NCBI RefSeq assembly: GCF_000003605.2 | Contig: NW_003107550.1 | Span: 18,384-82,383 of the forward strand | Length of the DNA stretch: 64,000 bases | Direction of reading: 5' to 3' | From: Saccoglossus kowalevskii | Lineage: Eukaryota > Hemichordata > Enteropneusta > Harrimaniidae | Shown here: piece by piece, positions 31,860 to 45,258 of the stretch | How the letters are laid out: each line of letters begins with the position of its first letter | Numbering within the stretch: position 1 is the first letter of the stretch | Notes under the pieces: generated by a model | What the model was told of the DNA's origin: nothing | Databases searched by the model: none | Seen by the model: only the letters and a program-made list of their open reading frames with translations | Program-made: the position numbers and the translations under genes

Positions 31860-34389
31860 GGCTGATAGACCTGACTGTAGTCAAGTTTGACCACCTGGTA
31901 AATATGCTGGTTGCCAATGAACCTAGGCTGATAGACCTGACTGTAATCAAAAGTTTGACCACCTGGTAAATATGCTGTTTGCTAATAAACTTAGGCTGAT
32001 AGACCTGACTGTAATCAAGTTTGACCACCTGGTAAATATGCTAGTGGCCAATGAACCTAGGGATTATAGACCTGACTGTAATCAAGTTTAACCACCTTGT
32101 AAATATGCTAGTGGCCAATGAACCGAGGCTGATAGATCTGACTGTAATCAAGTTTGACCACATGGTAAATATGCTGGTTGCCAATGAACCTAGGCTGATA
32201 GACCTGACTGTATTCAAGTTTGACCACCTGGTAAATATGCTGGTGGCCAATGAACCTAGGCTGATAGACGTGACTGTAATCAAGTTTGACCACCTGGTAA
32301 ATATGCTGGTGGCCAATGAACCTAGGCTGATAGACCTGACTGTAATCAAGTTTGACCACCTGGTAAATATGCTGGTTGCCAAGGAACCTAGGCTGATAGA
32401 CCTGACTGTAATCAAAAGTTTGACCACCTGGTAAATATGCTGGTGGCCAATGAACCTAGGCTGATAGACCTGACTGTAATCAAGTTTGACCACCTGGTAA
32501 ATATGCTAGTGGCCCATGAACCTAGGCTGATAGAACTGGCTGTAATCAAGTTTGACCACCTGGTAAATATGCTAGTGACCACTGAACCTAGGCTGATAGA
32601 CCTGACTGTATTCAAGTTTGACCACCTGATAAATATGCTGGTTGCCAATGAACCTCGGCTGATAGACCTGACTGTAATCAAGTTTGACCACCTGGTAAAT
32701 ATGCTGGTGGCCAATGAACCTAGGCTGATAGACCTGACTGTAATCAAAGGTTTGACCACCTGGTAAATATGCTTGGTGGCCAATGAACCTAGGGATTATA
32801 GACCTGACTGTAATCAAGTTTGACCACCTGGTAAATATGCTGGTTGCCAATGAACCTAGGCTGATAGACCTGACTGTAATCAAGTTTGACCACCTGGTAA
32901 ATATGCTAGTGGCCCATGAACCTAGGCTGATAGAACTGGCTGTAATCAAGTTTGACCACCTGGTAAATATGCTAGTGACCACTGAACCTAGGCTGATAGA
33001 CCTGACTGTATTCAAGTTTGACCACCTGATAAATATGCTGGTTGCCAATGAACCTCGGCTGATAGACCTGACTGTAATCAAGTTTGACCACCTGGTAAAT
33101 ATGCTGGAGGCCAATGAACCTAGGCTGATAGACCTGACTGTAGTCAAGTTTGACCACCTGGTAATATGCAGGTTGCCAATGAACCTAGGCTGATAGACCT
33201 GACTGTAATCAAAAGTTTGACCACCTGGTAAATATGCTGTTTGCTAATAAACTTAGGCTGATAGACCTGACTGTAATCAAGTTTGACCACCTGGTAAATA
33301 TGCTAGTGGCCAATGAACCTAGGGATTATAGACCTGACTGTAATCAAGTTTAACCACCTTGTAAATATGCTAGTGGCCAATGAACCGAGGCTGATAGACC
33401 TGACTGTAATCAAGTTTGACCACATGGTAAATATGCTGGTTGCCAATGAACCTAGGCTGATAGACCTGACTGTAATGAAGTTTGACCACATGGTAAATAT
33501 GCTGGTTGCCAATGAACCTAGGCTGATAGACCTGACTGTATTCAAGTTTGACCACCAGGTAAATATGCTAGTGGCCAATGAACCTAGGGATTATAGACCT
33601 GACTGTAATCAAGTTTGACCACCTGGTAAATATGCTAGTGGCCAATGAATCTAGGCTGATAGACCTGACTGTAATCAAGTTTGACCACCTGGTAAATATG
33701 CTGGTTGCCAACGAACCTTAGGCTGATAGACCTGACTGTAATCAAGTTTGACCACCTGGTAAATATGCTAGTGGCCAATGAACCTCGGCTGATAGACCTG
33801 ACTGTAATCAAGTTTGACCACCTGGTAAATATGCTGGTTGCCAATGAACCTAGGCTGATAGACCTGACTGTAATCAAAGGTTTGACCACCTGGTAAATAT
33901 GCTTGGTGGCCAATGAACCTAGGCTGATAGACCTGACTGTAATCAAGTTTGACCGCCTGGTAAATATGGTAGTGGCCAAAGAACCTAGGCTGATAGACCT
34001 GACTGTAATCAAGTTTGACCACCTGGTAAATATGCTAGTGGCCAATGAACCTAGGCTGATAGACCTAACTGTAATCAAGTTTGACCACCTGGTAAATATG
34101 CTAGTGGCTAATGAACGTAGGCTGATAGACCTGACTGTAATCACGTTTGACCACCTGGTAAATATGCTAGTGGCCAATGAACCTAGGCTGATAGACCTGA
34201 CCTGACTGTAATCAAGTTTGACCACCTGGTAAATATGCTAGTGGCCAATGAACCTAGGCTGATAGACCTGACTGTAATCAAGTTTGACCATCTGGTAAAT
34301 ATGCTAGTGGCCAATGAACCTAGGGATTATAGACCTGACTGTAATCAAGTTTGACCACATGGTAAATATGCTGGTTGCCAATGAACCTA
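31860..34389. repeat. 2,530-bp tandem duplication, right copy
   Basis: Matches the left copy. It lacks a 68-bp monomer near 32880 (local offset 2,462-2,463) and gains a 67-bp CCTTAGG monomer near 33700, which restores the 2,530 offset. Shared private variants (GTAATGAAG, GGTAGTGG, AGACCTAACTG, GTGGCTAATGAACG) show a recent common origin. Confidence 0.9.
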
Positions 34390-34504
34390 GGCTGATAGAC
34401 CTGACTCTATTCAAGTTTGACCACCTGGTAAATATGCTAGTGGCCAATGAACCTAGGGATTATAGACCTGACTGTAATCAAGTTTGACCACCTGGTAAAT
34501 ATGC

Positions 34505-35146
34505 TAGTGGCCAATGAATCTAGGCTGATAGACCTGACTGTAATCAAGTTTGACCACCTGGTAAATATGCTTGTTGCCAACGAACCTTAGGCTGATAGAC
34601 CTGACTGTAATCAAGTTTGACCACCTGGTAAATATGCTAGAGGCCAATGAACCTAGGCTGATAGACCTGACTGTAATCAAGTTTGACCACCTGGTAAATA
34701 TGCTAGTGGCCAATGAACCTAGGCTGATTGACCTGACTGTAATCAAGTTTGACCACCTGGTAAATATGCTGGTTGCCAATGAACCTTGCCTGATAGACCT
34801 GGCTGTATTCAAGTTTGACCACCTGGTAAATATGCTGGTGGCCAATGAACCTAGGCTGATAGACCTGACTGTAATCAAGTTTGACCCTCTGGTAAATATG
34901 CTGTGTGCTAATAAACGTAGGCCGATAGACCTGACTGTAATAAATTTGACCACCTGGTAAATATGCTGGTGGCCAATGAACCTAGGCTGATAGACCTGAC
35001 TGTAATCATGTTTGACCACCTGATAAATATGCTGGTGGCCAAAGAACCTAGGCTGATAGACCTGAATGTAATCAAGTTTGACCACCTGGTAAATATGCTG
35101 GTGGCCAACGAACCTAGGCTGATAGACCTGACTGTAATCAAGTTTG
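34505..35146. repeat. second copy of the 20253-20960 block
   Basis: Carries CCTTGCCTG, CTGTGTGCTAATAAACG (34883-34924), GTAATAAATTTG, AATCATGTTTG, GGCCAAAGAACC and CTGAATGTAATC. It is one monomer shorter than the left copy. GACCCTCTGG replaces GACCCCCTGG. Confidence 0.88.
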
Positions 35147-37984
35147 ACCACCTGGTAAATTTGCTGGTTGCCAATGAACCTAGGCTGATAGACCTGACTG
35201 TAATCAAAAGTTTGACCACCTGGTAAATATGCTACTGGCCAATGAACCTAGGGATTATAGACCTGACTGTAATCAAGTTTGACCACATGGTAATATGCTG
35301 GTTGCCAATGAACCTAGGCTGATAGACCTGACTGTATTCAAGTTTGACCACCTGGTAAATATGCTAGTGGCCAATGAACCTAGGGATTTTAGACCTGACT
35401 GTAATCAAGTTTGACCACCTGGTAAATATGCTAGTGGCCAATGAATCTAGGCTGATAGACCTGACTGTAATCAAGTTTGACCACCTGGTAAATATGCTTG
35501 TTGCAAACGAACCTTAGGCTGATAGACCTGACTGTAATCAAGTTTGACCACCTGGTAAATATGCTAGTGGCCAATGAACCTCGGCTGATAGACCTGACTG
35601 TAATCAAGTTTGACCACCTGGTAAATATGCTGGTTGCCAATGAACCTAGGCTGATAAACCTGACTGTAATCAAAGGTTTGACCACCTGGTAAATATGCTT
35701 GGTGGCCAATGAACCTAGGGATTATAGACCTGACTGTAATCAAGTTTGACCACCTGGTAAATATGCTGGTTGCCAAGGAACCTAGGCTGATAGACCTGAC
35801 TGTAATCAAAAGTTTGACCACCTGGTAAATATGCTGGTGGCCAATGAACCTAGGCTGATAGACCTGACTGTAATCAAGTTTGACCACCTGGTAAATATGC
35901 TAGTGGCCCATGAACCTAGGCTGATAGAACTGGCTGTAATCAAGTTTGACCACCTGGTAAATATGCTAGTGACCACTGAACCTAGGCTGATAGACCTGAC
36001 TGTATTCAAGTTTGACCACCTGATAAATATGCTGGTTGTCAATGATCCTCGGCTGATAGACCTGACTGTAATCAAGTTTGACCACCTGGTAAATATGCTG
36101 GTGGCCAATGAACCTAGGCTGATAGACCTGACTGTAATCAAGTTTGACCACCTGGTAAATATGCTAGTGGCCAATGAACCTAGGCTGATAGACCTGACTG
36201 TAATCAAGTTTGACCACCTGGTAAATATGCTGGTGGCCAATGAACCTAGGCTGATAGACCTGACTGTAATCACGTTTGACCACCTGGTAAATATGCTGGT
36301 GGCCAGTGAACCTAGGCTGATAGACCTGACCTGACTGTAATCAAGTTTGACCACCTGGTAAATATGCTAGTGGCCAATGAACCTAGGCTGATAGACCTGA
36401 CTGTAATCAAGTTTGACCACCTGGTAAATATGCTAGTGGCCAATGAACCTAGGCTGATAGACCTGACTGTAATCAAGTTTGACCACCTGGTAAATATGCT
36501 AGTGGCCAATGAACGTAGGCTGATAGACCTGACTGTAATCACGTTTGACCACCTGGTAAATATGCTAGTGGCCAATGAACCTAGGCTGATAGACCTGACC
36601 TGACTGTAATCAAGTTTGACCACCTGGTAAATATGCTAGTGGTCAATGAACCTAGGCTGATAGACCTGACTGTAATCAAGTTTGACCACCTGGTAAATAT
36701 GCTAGTGGCCAATGAACCTAGGCTGATAGACCTGACTGTAATCAAGTTTGACCACCTGGTAAATATGCTAGTGGCCAATGAACCTAGGGATTATAGACCT
36801 GACTGTAATCAAGTTTGACCACATGGTAAAAATGCTGGTTGCCAATGAACCTAGGCTGATAGACCTGACTGTATTCAAGTTTGACCACCTGGTAAATATG
36901 CTAGTGGCCAATGAACCTAGGGATTATAGACCTGACTGTAATCAAGTTTGACCACCTGGTAAATATGCTAGTGGCCAATGAATCTAGGCTGATAGACCTG
37001 ACTGTAATCAAGTTTGACCACCTGGTAAATATGCTTGTTGCCAACGAACCTTAGGCTGATAGACCTGACTGTAATCAAGTTTGACCACCTGGTAAATATG
37101 CTAGTGGCCAATGAATCTAGGCTGATAGACCTGACTGTAATCAAGTTTGACCACCTGGTAAATATGCTTGTTGCCAACGAACCTTAGGCTGATAGACCTG
37201 ACTGTAATCAAGTTTGACCACCTGGTAAATATGCTAGAGGCCAATGAACCTCGGCTGATAGACCTGACTGTAATCAAGTTTGACCACCTGGTAAATATGC
37301 TAGTGGCCAATGAACCTAGGCTGATAGACCTGACTGTAATCAAGTTTGACCACCTGGTAAATATGCTGGTGGCCAATGAACCTAGGCTGATAGACCTGAC
37401 TGTAATCAAGTTTGACCACCTGGTAAATATGCTAGTGGTCAATGAACGTAGGCTGATAGACCTGACTGTAATCACGTTTGACCACCTGGTAAATTTGCTA
37501 GTGGCCAATGAACCTAGGCTGATAGACCTGACCTGACTGTAATCAAGTTTGACCACCTGGTAAATATGCTAGTGACCACTGAACCTAGGCTGATAGACAT
37601 GACTGTATTCAAGTTTGACCACCTGATAAATATGCTGGTTGCCAATGAACCTCGGCTGATAGACCTGACTGTAATCAAGTTTGACCACCTGGTAAATATG
37701 CTGGTGGCCAATGAACCTAGGCTGATAGACCTGACTGTAATCAAGTTTGACCACCTGGTAAATATGCTGGTGGCCAATGAACCTAGGCTGATAGACCTGA
37801 CTGTAATCACGTTTGACCACCTGGTAAATATGCTGGTGGCCAGTGAACCTAGGCTGATAGACCTGACTGTAATCAAGTTTGACCACCTGGTAAATATGCT
37901 AGTGGCCAATGAACCTAGGCTGATAGACCTGACCTGACTGTAATCAAGTTTGACCACCTGGTAAATATGCTAGTGGCCAATGAA
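35147..37984 (+). repeat. mixed modules: zeta, alpha-like, beta-like and gamma-like
   Basis: GGGATTTTAG at 35392 and GTTGCAAACG near 35508 are variants shared only with 20.2-20.32 kb. They are followed by ATCAAAGG, GCTTGGTGG, AAGGAACC, zeta at about 35900-35990 and GGTTGTCAATGATCC. An alpha-like tail with a 71-bp monomer near 36330 follows. Then come beta-like monomers, a 71-bp monomer near 36600, gamma-like monomers at 36.9-37.25 kb and 71-bp monomers near 37530 and 37930. No gene. Confidence 0.82.
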
Positions 37985-39317
37985 CCTAGGCTGATAGACC
38001 TGACTGTAATCAAGTTTGACCACCTGGTAAATATGCTAGTGGCCAATGAACCTAGGCTGATAGACCTGACTGTAATCAAGTTTGACCACCTGGTAAATAT
38101 GCTAGTGGCCAATGAACGTAGGCTGATAGACCTGACTGTAATCACGTTTGACCACCTGGTAAATATGCTAGTGGCCAATGAACCTAGGCTGATAGACCTG
38201 ACCTGACTGTAATCAAGTTTGACCACCTGGTAAATATGCTAGTGGCCAATGAACCTAGGCTGATAGACCTGACTGTAATCAAGTTTGACCACCTGGTAAA
38301 TATGCTAGTGGCCAATGAACCTAGGCTGATAGACCTGACTGTAATCAAGTTTGACCACCTGGTAAATATGCTAGTGGCCAATGAACCTAGGGATTATAGA
38401 CCTGACTGTAATCAAGTTTAACCACCTTGTAAATATGCTAGTGGCCAATGAACCGAGGCTGATAGACCTGACTGTAATCAAGTTTGACCACATGGTAAAT
38501 ATGCTGGTTGCCAATGAACCTAGGCTGATAGACCTGACTGTATTCAAGTTTGACCACCTGGTAAATATGCTAGTGACCAATGAACCTAGGGATTATAGAC
38601 CTGACTGTAATCAAGTTTAACCACCTGGTAAATATGCTAGTGGCCAATGAACCTAGGCTGATAGACCTGACTGTAATCAAGTTTGACCACCTGGTAAATA
38701 TGCTAGTGGCCAATGAACCTAGGCTGATAGACCTGACTGTAATCAAGTTTGACCACCTGGTAAATATGCTAGTGGCCAATGAACCTAGGCTGATAGACCT
38801 GACTGTAATCAAGTTTGACCACCTGGTAAATATGCTAGTGGCCAATGAACGTAGGCTGATAGACCTGACTGTAATCACGTGTGACCACCTGGTAAATATG
38901 CTAGTGGCCAATGAACCTAGGCTGATAGACCTGACCTGACTGTAATCAAGTTTGACCACCTGGTAAATATGCTAGTGGCCAATGAACCTAGGCTGATAGA
39001 CCTGACTGTAATCAAGTTTGACCACCTGGTAAATATGCTAGTGGCCAATGAACCTAGGCTGATAGACCTGACTGTAATCAAGTTTGACCACCTGGTAAAT
39101 ATGCTAGTGGCCAATGAACCTAGGGATTATAGACCTGACTGTAATCAAGTTTAACCACCTTGTAAATATGCTAGTGGCCAATGAACCGAGGCTGATAGAC
39201 CTGACTGTAATCAAGTTTGACCACATGGTAAATATGCTGGTTGCCAATGAACCTAGGCTGATAGACCTGACTGTATTCAAGTTTGACCACCTGGTAAATA
39301 TGCTAGTGACCAATGAA
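37985..39317. repeat. 733-bp-offset repeat (beta-like plus kappa, twice)
   Basis: About 600 bp at 37985-38584 recurs at 38718-39317 at an offset of 733 bp. Each copy has GAACGTAGG, AATCACG, a 71-bp monomer, plain monomers and kappa (38386-38584 and 39119-39317). The second copy has AATCACGTGTGACC near 38876, a variant seen elsewhere only at 15226. Confidence 0.88.
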
Positions 39318-39785
39318 CCTAGGGATTATAGACCTGACTGTAATCAAGTTTGACCACCTGGTAAATATGCTAGTGGCCAATGAACCTAGGCTGATAGACC
39401 TGACTGTAATCACGTTTGACCACCTGGTAAATATGCTAGTGACCACTGAACCTAGGCTAATAGACCTGACTGTATTCAAGTTTGACCACCTGATAAATAT
39501 GCTGGTTGCCAATGAACCTCGGCTGATAGACCTGACTGTAATCAAGTTTGACCACCTGGTAAATATGCTAGTGGCCAATGAACCTAGGCTGATAGACCTG
39601 ACTGTAATCAAGTTTGACCACCTGGTAAATATGCTGGTGGCCAATGAACCTAGGCTGATAGACCTGACTGTAATCACGTTTGACCACCTGGTAAATATGC
39701 TAGTGGCCAGTGAACCTAGGCTGATAGACCTGACCTGACTGTAATCAAGTTTGACCACCTGGTAAATATGCTAGTGGCCAATGAA
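39318..39785 (+). repeat. alpha HOR, 468 bp
   Basis: Complete heptamer following kappa, as at 7020. The second monomer has AATCACG (39410) before GACCACTGAACC, a variant shared with 25690, which again links the 25 kb and 39 kb segments. Confidence 0.92.
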
Positions 39786-39852
39786 CCTAGGGATTATAGA
39801 CCTGACTGTAATCAAGTTTGACCACCTGGTAAATATGCTAGTGGCCAATGAA

Positions 39853-40121
39853 CCTAGGCCGATAGACCTGACTGTAATCAAGTTTGACCACCTGGTAAAT
39901 ATGCTAGTGGCCAATGAACCTAGGCTGATAGACCTGACTGTAATCAAGTTTGACCACCTGGTAAATATGCTAGTGGCCAATGAACGTAGGCTGATAGACC
40001 TGACTGTAATCACGTTTGACCACCTGGTAAATATGCTAGTGGCCAATGAACCTAGGCTGATAGACCTGACCTGACTGTAATCAAGTTTGACCACCTGGTA
40101 AATATGCTAGTGGCCAATGAA
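39853..40121 (+). repeat. beta HOR, 269 bp
   Basis: Follows alpha by a single 67-bp GGGATTATAG monomer. Order and length match the other five beta copies. Confidence 0.9.
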
Positions 40122-42320
40122 CCTAGGCTGATAGACCTGACTGTAATCAAGTTTGACCACCTGGTAAATATGCTAGTGGCCAATGAACCTAGGCTGATAG
40201 ACCTGACTGTAATCAAGTTTGACCACCTGGTAAATATGCTAGTGGCCAATGAACCTAGGGATTATAGACCTGACTGTAATCAAGTTTGACCACATGGTAA
40301 ATATGCTAGTGGCCAATGAATCTAGGCTGATAGACCTGACTGTAATCAAGTTTGACCACCTGGTAAATATGCTTGTTGCCAACGAACCTTAGGCTGATAG
40401 ACCTGACTGTAATCAAGTTTGACCACCTGGTAAATATGCTAGTGGCCAATGAATCTAGGCTGATAGACCTGACTGTAATCAAGTTTGACCACCTGGTAAA
40501 TATGCTTGTTGCCAACGAACCTTAGGCTGATAGACCTGACTGTAATCAAGTTTGACCACCTGGTAAATATGCTAGAGGCCAATGAACCTCGGCTGATAGA
40601 CCTGACTGTAATCAAGTTTGACCACCTGGTAAATATGCTAGTGGCCAATGAACCTAGGCTGATAGACCTGACTGTAATCAAGTTTGACCACCTGGTAAAT
40701 ATGCTGGTGGCCAATGAACCTAGGCTGATAGACCTGACTGTAATCAAGTTTGACCACCTGGTAAATATGCTAGTGGCCAATGAACGTAGGCTGATAGACC
40801 TGACTGTAATCACGTTTGACCACCTGGTAAATTTGCTAGTGGCCAATGAACCTAGGCTGATAGACCTGACCTGACTGTAATCAAGTTTGACCACCTGGTA
40901 AATATGCTAGTGGCCAATGAACCTAGGCTGGTAGACCTGACTGTAATCAAGTTTGACCACCTGGTAAATATGCTAGTGGCCAATGAACCTAGGCTGATAG
41001 ACCTGACTGTAATCAAGTTTGACCAGCTGGTAAATATGCTAGTGGCCAATGAACCTAGGGATTATAGACCTGACTGTAATCAAGTTTAACCACCTTGTAA
41101 ATATGCTAGTGGCCAATGAACCTAGGGATTATAGACCTGACTGTAATCAAGTTTGACCACCTGGTAAATATGCTAGTGGCCAATGAATCTAGGCTGATAG
41201 ACCTGACTGTAATCAAGTTTGACCACCTGGTAAATATGCTGGTGGCCAATGAACCTAGGCTGATAGACCTGACTGTAATCAAGTTTGACCACCTGGTAAA
41301 TATGCTGGTTGCCACTGAACCTAGGCTGATAGACCTGACTGTAATCAAAGGTTTGACCACCTGGTAAATATGCTGGTGCCCAATGAACCTAGGCTGATAG
41401 ACCTGACTGTAATCAAGTTTGACCACCTGGTAAATATGCTGGTGGCCAATCAACCTAGGCTGATAGACCTGACTGTAATCAAGTTTGACCACCTGGTAAA
41501 TATGCTAGAGGCCAATGAACCTCGGCTGATAGACCTGACTGTAATCAAGTTTGACCACCTGGTAAATATGCTAGTGGCCAATGAACCTAGGCTGATAGAC
41601 CTGACTGTAATCAAGTTTGACCACCTGGTAAATATGCTAGTGGCCAATGAACCTAGGCTGATAGACCTGACTGTAATCAAGTTTGACCACCTGGTAAATA
41701 TGCTAGTGGCCAATGAACGTAGGCTGATAGACCTGACTGTAATCACGTTTGACCACCTGGTAAATATGCTAGTGGCCAATGAACCTAGGCTGATAGACCT
41801 GACCTGACTGTAATCAAGTTTGACTACCTGGTAAATATGCTAGTGGCCAATGAACCTAGGCTGATAGACCTGACTGTAATCAAGTTTGACCACCTGGTAA
41901 ATATGCTAGTGGCCAATGAACCTAGGGATTATAGACCTAACTGTAATCAAGTTTAACCACCTTGTAAATATGCTAGTGGCCAATGAACCTAGGGATTATA
42001 GACCTGACTGTAATCAAGTTTGACCACCTGGTAAATATGCTAGTGGCCAATGAATCTAGGCTGATAGACCTGACTGTAATCAAGTTTGACCACCTGGTAA
42101 ATATGCTGGTGGCCAATGAACCTAGGCTGATAGACCTGACTGTAATCAAGTTTGACCACCTGGTAAATATGCTGGTTGCCACTGAACCTAGGCTGATAGA
42201 CCTGACTGTAATCAAAGGTTTGACCACCTGGTAAATATGCTGGTGCCCAATGAACCTAGGCTGATAGACCTGACTGTAATCAAGTTTGACCACCTGGTAA
42301 ATATGCTGGTGGCCAATCAA
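40122..42320 (+). repeat. gamma-like, 71-bp and 537-like modules
   Basis: GAATCTAGG and CCTTAGG pairs lie at 40.3-40.55 kb. A GAACGTAGG, AATCACG, AAATTTGCTAG set ends in a 71-bp monomer near 40870, and GACCAGCTGG at 41024 is shared with 15502. Two 537-like groups run at 41.1-41.4 and 41.95-42.24 kb, separated by a gamma/beta-like insert with a 71-bp monomer near 41800. No gene. Confidence 0.82.
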
Positions 42321-42849
42321 CCTAGGCTGATAGACCTGACTGTAATCAAGTTTGACCACCTGGTAAATATGCTAGTTGGCAATGAACCTAGGCTGATAGA
42401 CCTGACTGTAATCAAGTTTGACCACCTGGTAAATATGCTAGTGGCCAATGAACCTAGGCTGATAGACCTGACTGTAATCAAGTTTGACCACCTGGCAAAT
42501 ATGCTACTGGCCAATGAACCTAGACTGATAGACCTGACTGTAATCAAGTTTGACCACCTGGTAAATATGCTAGTGGCCAATGAACCTAGGCTGATAGACC
42601 TGACTGTAATCAAGTTTGACCACCTGGTAAATATGCTGGTGGCCAATGAACCTAGGCTGATAGACCTTACTGTAATCAAGTTTGACCGCTTGGTAAATAT
42701 GCTAGTGGCCAATGAACCTAGGCTGATAGACCTGACTGTAATCAAGTTTGACCACCTGGTAAATATGCTAGTGGCCAATGAACCTAAGGCTGATAGACCT
42801 GACTGTAATCAAGTTTGACCACCTGGTAAATATGCTGGTTGCCAACGAA
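42321..42849 (+). repeat. delta HOR, 529 bp
   Basis: Offset 39,351 bp from the first copy. The GACCGCCTGG marker reads GACCGCTTGG here, a change shared with 50418. All other markers are intact. Confidence 0.92.
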
Positions 42850-43185
42850 CCTAAGGCTGATAGACCTGACTGTAATCAAGTTTGACCACCTGGTAAATAT
42901 GCTTGTGGCCAATGAACCTAGGCTGATAGACCTGACTGTAATCAAGTTTGACCACCTGGTAAATATGCTAGTGGCCAATGAACCTAGGCTGATAGACCTG
43001 ACTGTAATCAAGTTTGACCACCTGATAAATATGCTGGTGGCCAATGAACCTCGGCTGATAGACCTGACTGAAATCAAGTTTGACCACCTGGTAAATATGC
43101 TGGTGGCCAGTGAACCTAGGCTGATAGACCTGACCTGACTGTAATCAAGTTTGACCACCTGGTAAATATGCTAGTGGCCAATGAA

Positions 43186-44121
43186 CCTAGGGATTATAGA
43201 CCTGACTGTAATCAAGTTTGACCACCTGGTAAATATGCTAGTGGCCAATGAACCTAGGCTGATAGATCTGACTGTAATCAAGTTTGACCACCTGGTAAAT
43301 ATGCTAGTGACCACTGAACCTAGGCTGATAGACCTGACTGTATTCAAGTTTGACCACCTGATAATTATGCTGGTTGCCAATGAACCTCGGCTGATAGACC
43401 TGACTGTAATCAAGTTTGACCACCTGGTAAATATGCTAGTGGCCAATGAACCTAGGCTGATAGACCTGACTGTAATCAAGTTTGACCACCTGGTAAATAT
43501 GCTGGTGGCCAATGAACCTAGGCTGATAGACCTGACTGTAATCACGTTTGACCACCTGGTAAATATGCTAGTGGCCAGTGAACCTAGGCTGATAAACCTG
43601 ACCTGACTGTAATCAAGTTTGACCACCTGGTAAATATGCTAGTGGCCAATGAACCTAGGGATTATTGACCTGACTGTAATCAAGTTTGACCACCTGGTAA
43701 ATATGCTAGTGGCCAATGAACCTAGGCTGATAGACCTGACTGTAATCAAGTTTGACCACCTGGTAAATATGCTAGTGACCACTGAACCTAGGCTGATAGA
43801 CCTGACTGTATTCAAGTTTGACCACCTGATAAATATGCTGGTTGCCAATGAACCTCGGCTGATAGACCTGACTGTAATCAAGTTTGACCACCTGGTAAAT
43901 ATGCTAGTGGCCAATGAACCTAGGCTGATAGACCTGACTGTAATCAAGTTTGACCACCTGGTAAATATGCTGGTGGCCAATGAACCTAGGCTGATAGACC
44001 TGACTGTAATCACGTTTGACCACCTGGTAAATATGCTAGTGGCCAGTGAACCTAGGCTGATAGACCTGACCTGACTGTAATCAAGTTTGACCACCTGGTA
44101 AATATGCTAGTGGCCAATGAA
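43186..44121 (+). repeat. two tandem alpha HORs (468 bp x 2)
   Basis: Units start at 43186 and 43654. The first has CTGATAATTATG (43361) and GGCTGATAAACC, the second CCTAGGGATTATTG. CTGATAATTATG recurs at 51092, which links this cluster to the 50.9 kb alpha. Confidence 0.93.
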
Positions 44122-44390
44122 CCTAGGCCGATAGACCTGACTGTAATCAAGTTTGACCACCTGGTAAATATGCTAGTGGCCAATGAACCTAGGCTGATAG
44201 ACCTGACTGTAATCAAGTTTGACCACCTGGTAAATATGCTAGTGGCCAATGAACGTAGGCTGATAGACCTGACTGTAATCACGTTTGACCACCTGGTAAA
44301 TATGCTAGTGGCCAATGAACCTAGGCTGATAGACCTGACCTGACTGTAATCAAGTTTGACCACCTGGTAAATATGCTAGTGGCCAATGAA
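44122..44390 (+). repeat. beta HOR, 269 bp
   Basis: Follows alpha directly, as at 837 and 7956. It is followed by an odd 71-bp monomer reading GACCAGACCTGACTG near 44403. Confidence 0.9.
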
Positions 44391-44860
44391 CCTAGGCTGA
44401 TAGACCAGACCTGACTGTAATCAAGTTTGACCACCTGGTAAATATGCTAGTGGCCAATGAACCTAGGCTGATAGACCTGACTGTAATCAAGTTTGACCAC
44501 CTGGTAAATATGCTAGTGGCCAATGAACCTAGGCTGATAGACCTGACTGTAATCAAAAGTTTGACCACCTGGTAAATATGCTGGTGGCCAATGAACCTAG
44601 GCTGATAGACCTGACTGTAATCAAGTTTGACCACCTGGTAAATATGCTAGTGGCCAATGAACCTAGGCTGATAGACCTGACTGTAATCAAGTTTGACCAC
44701 CTGGTAAATATGCTAGTGGCCAATGAACCTAGGGATTATAGACCTGACTGTAATCAAGTTTGACCACATGGTAAAAATGCTGGTTGCCAATGAACCTAGG
44801 CTGATAGACCTGACTGTATTCAAGTTTGACCACCTGGTAAATATGCTAGTGGCCAATGAA

Positions 44861-45258
44861 CCTAGGGATTATAGACCTGACTGTAATCAAGTTTGACCAC
44901 CTGGTAAATATGCTAGTGGCCAATGAATCTAGGCTGATAGACCTGACTGTAATCAAGTTTGACCACCTGGTAAATATGCTTGTTGCCAACGAACCTTAGG
45001 CTGATAGACCTGACTGTAATCAAGTTTGACCACCTGGTAAATATGCTAGAGGCCAATGAACCTCGGCTGATAGACCTGACTGTAATCAAGTTTGACCACC
45101 TGGTAAAAATGCTAGTGGCCAATGAACCTAGGCTGATAGACCTGACTGTAATCAAGTTTGACCACCTGGTAAATATGCTAGAGGCCAATGAACCTCGGCT
45201 GATAGACCTGACTGTAATCAAGTTTGACCACCTGGTAAATATGCTAGTGGCCAATGAA
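44861..45258 (+). repeat. gamma HOR, 398 bp
   Basis: Same hexamer as 1371-1768, including the rare GGTAAAAATGCTAGTGG variant shared with 1613. With alpha at 43654 and beta at 44122 it repeats the arrangement of the first 1.8 kb of the window. Confidence 0.9.
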
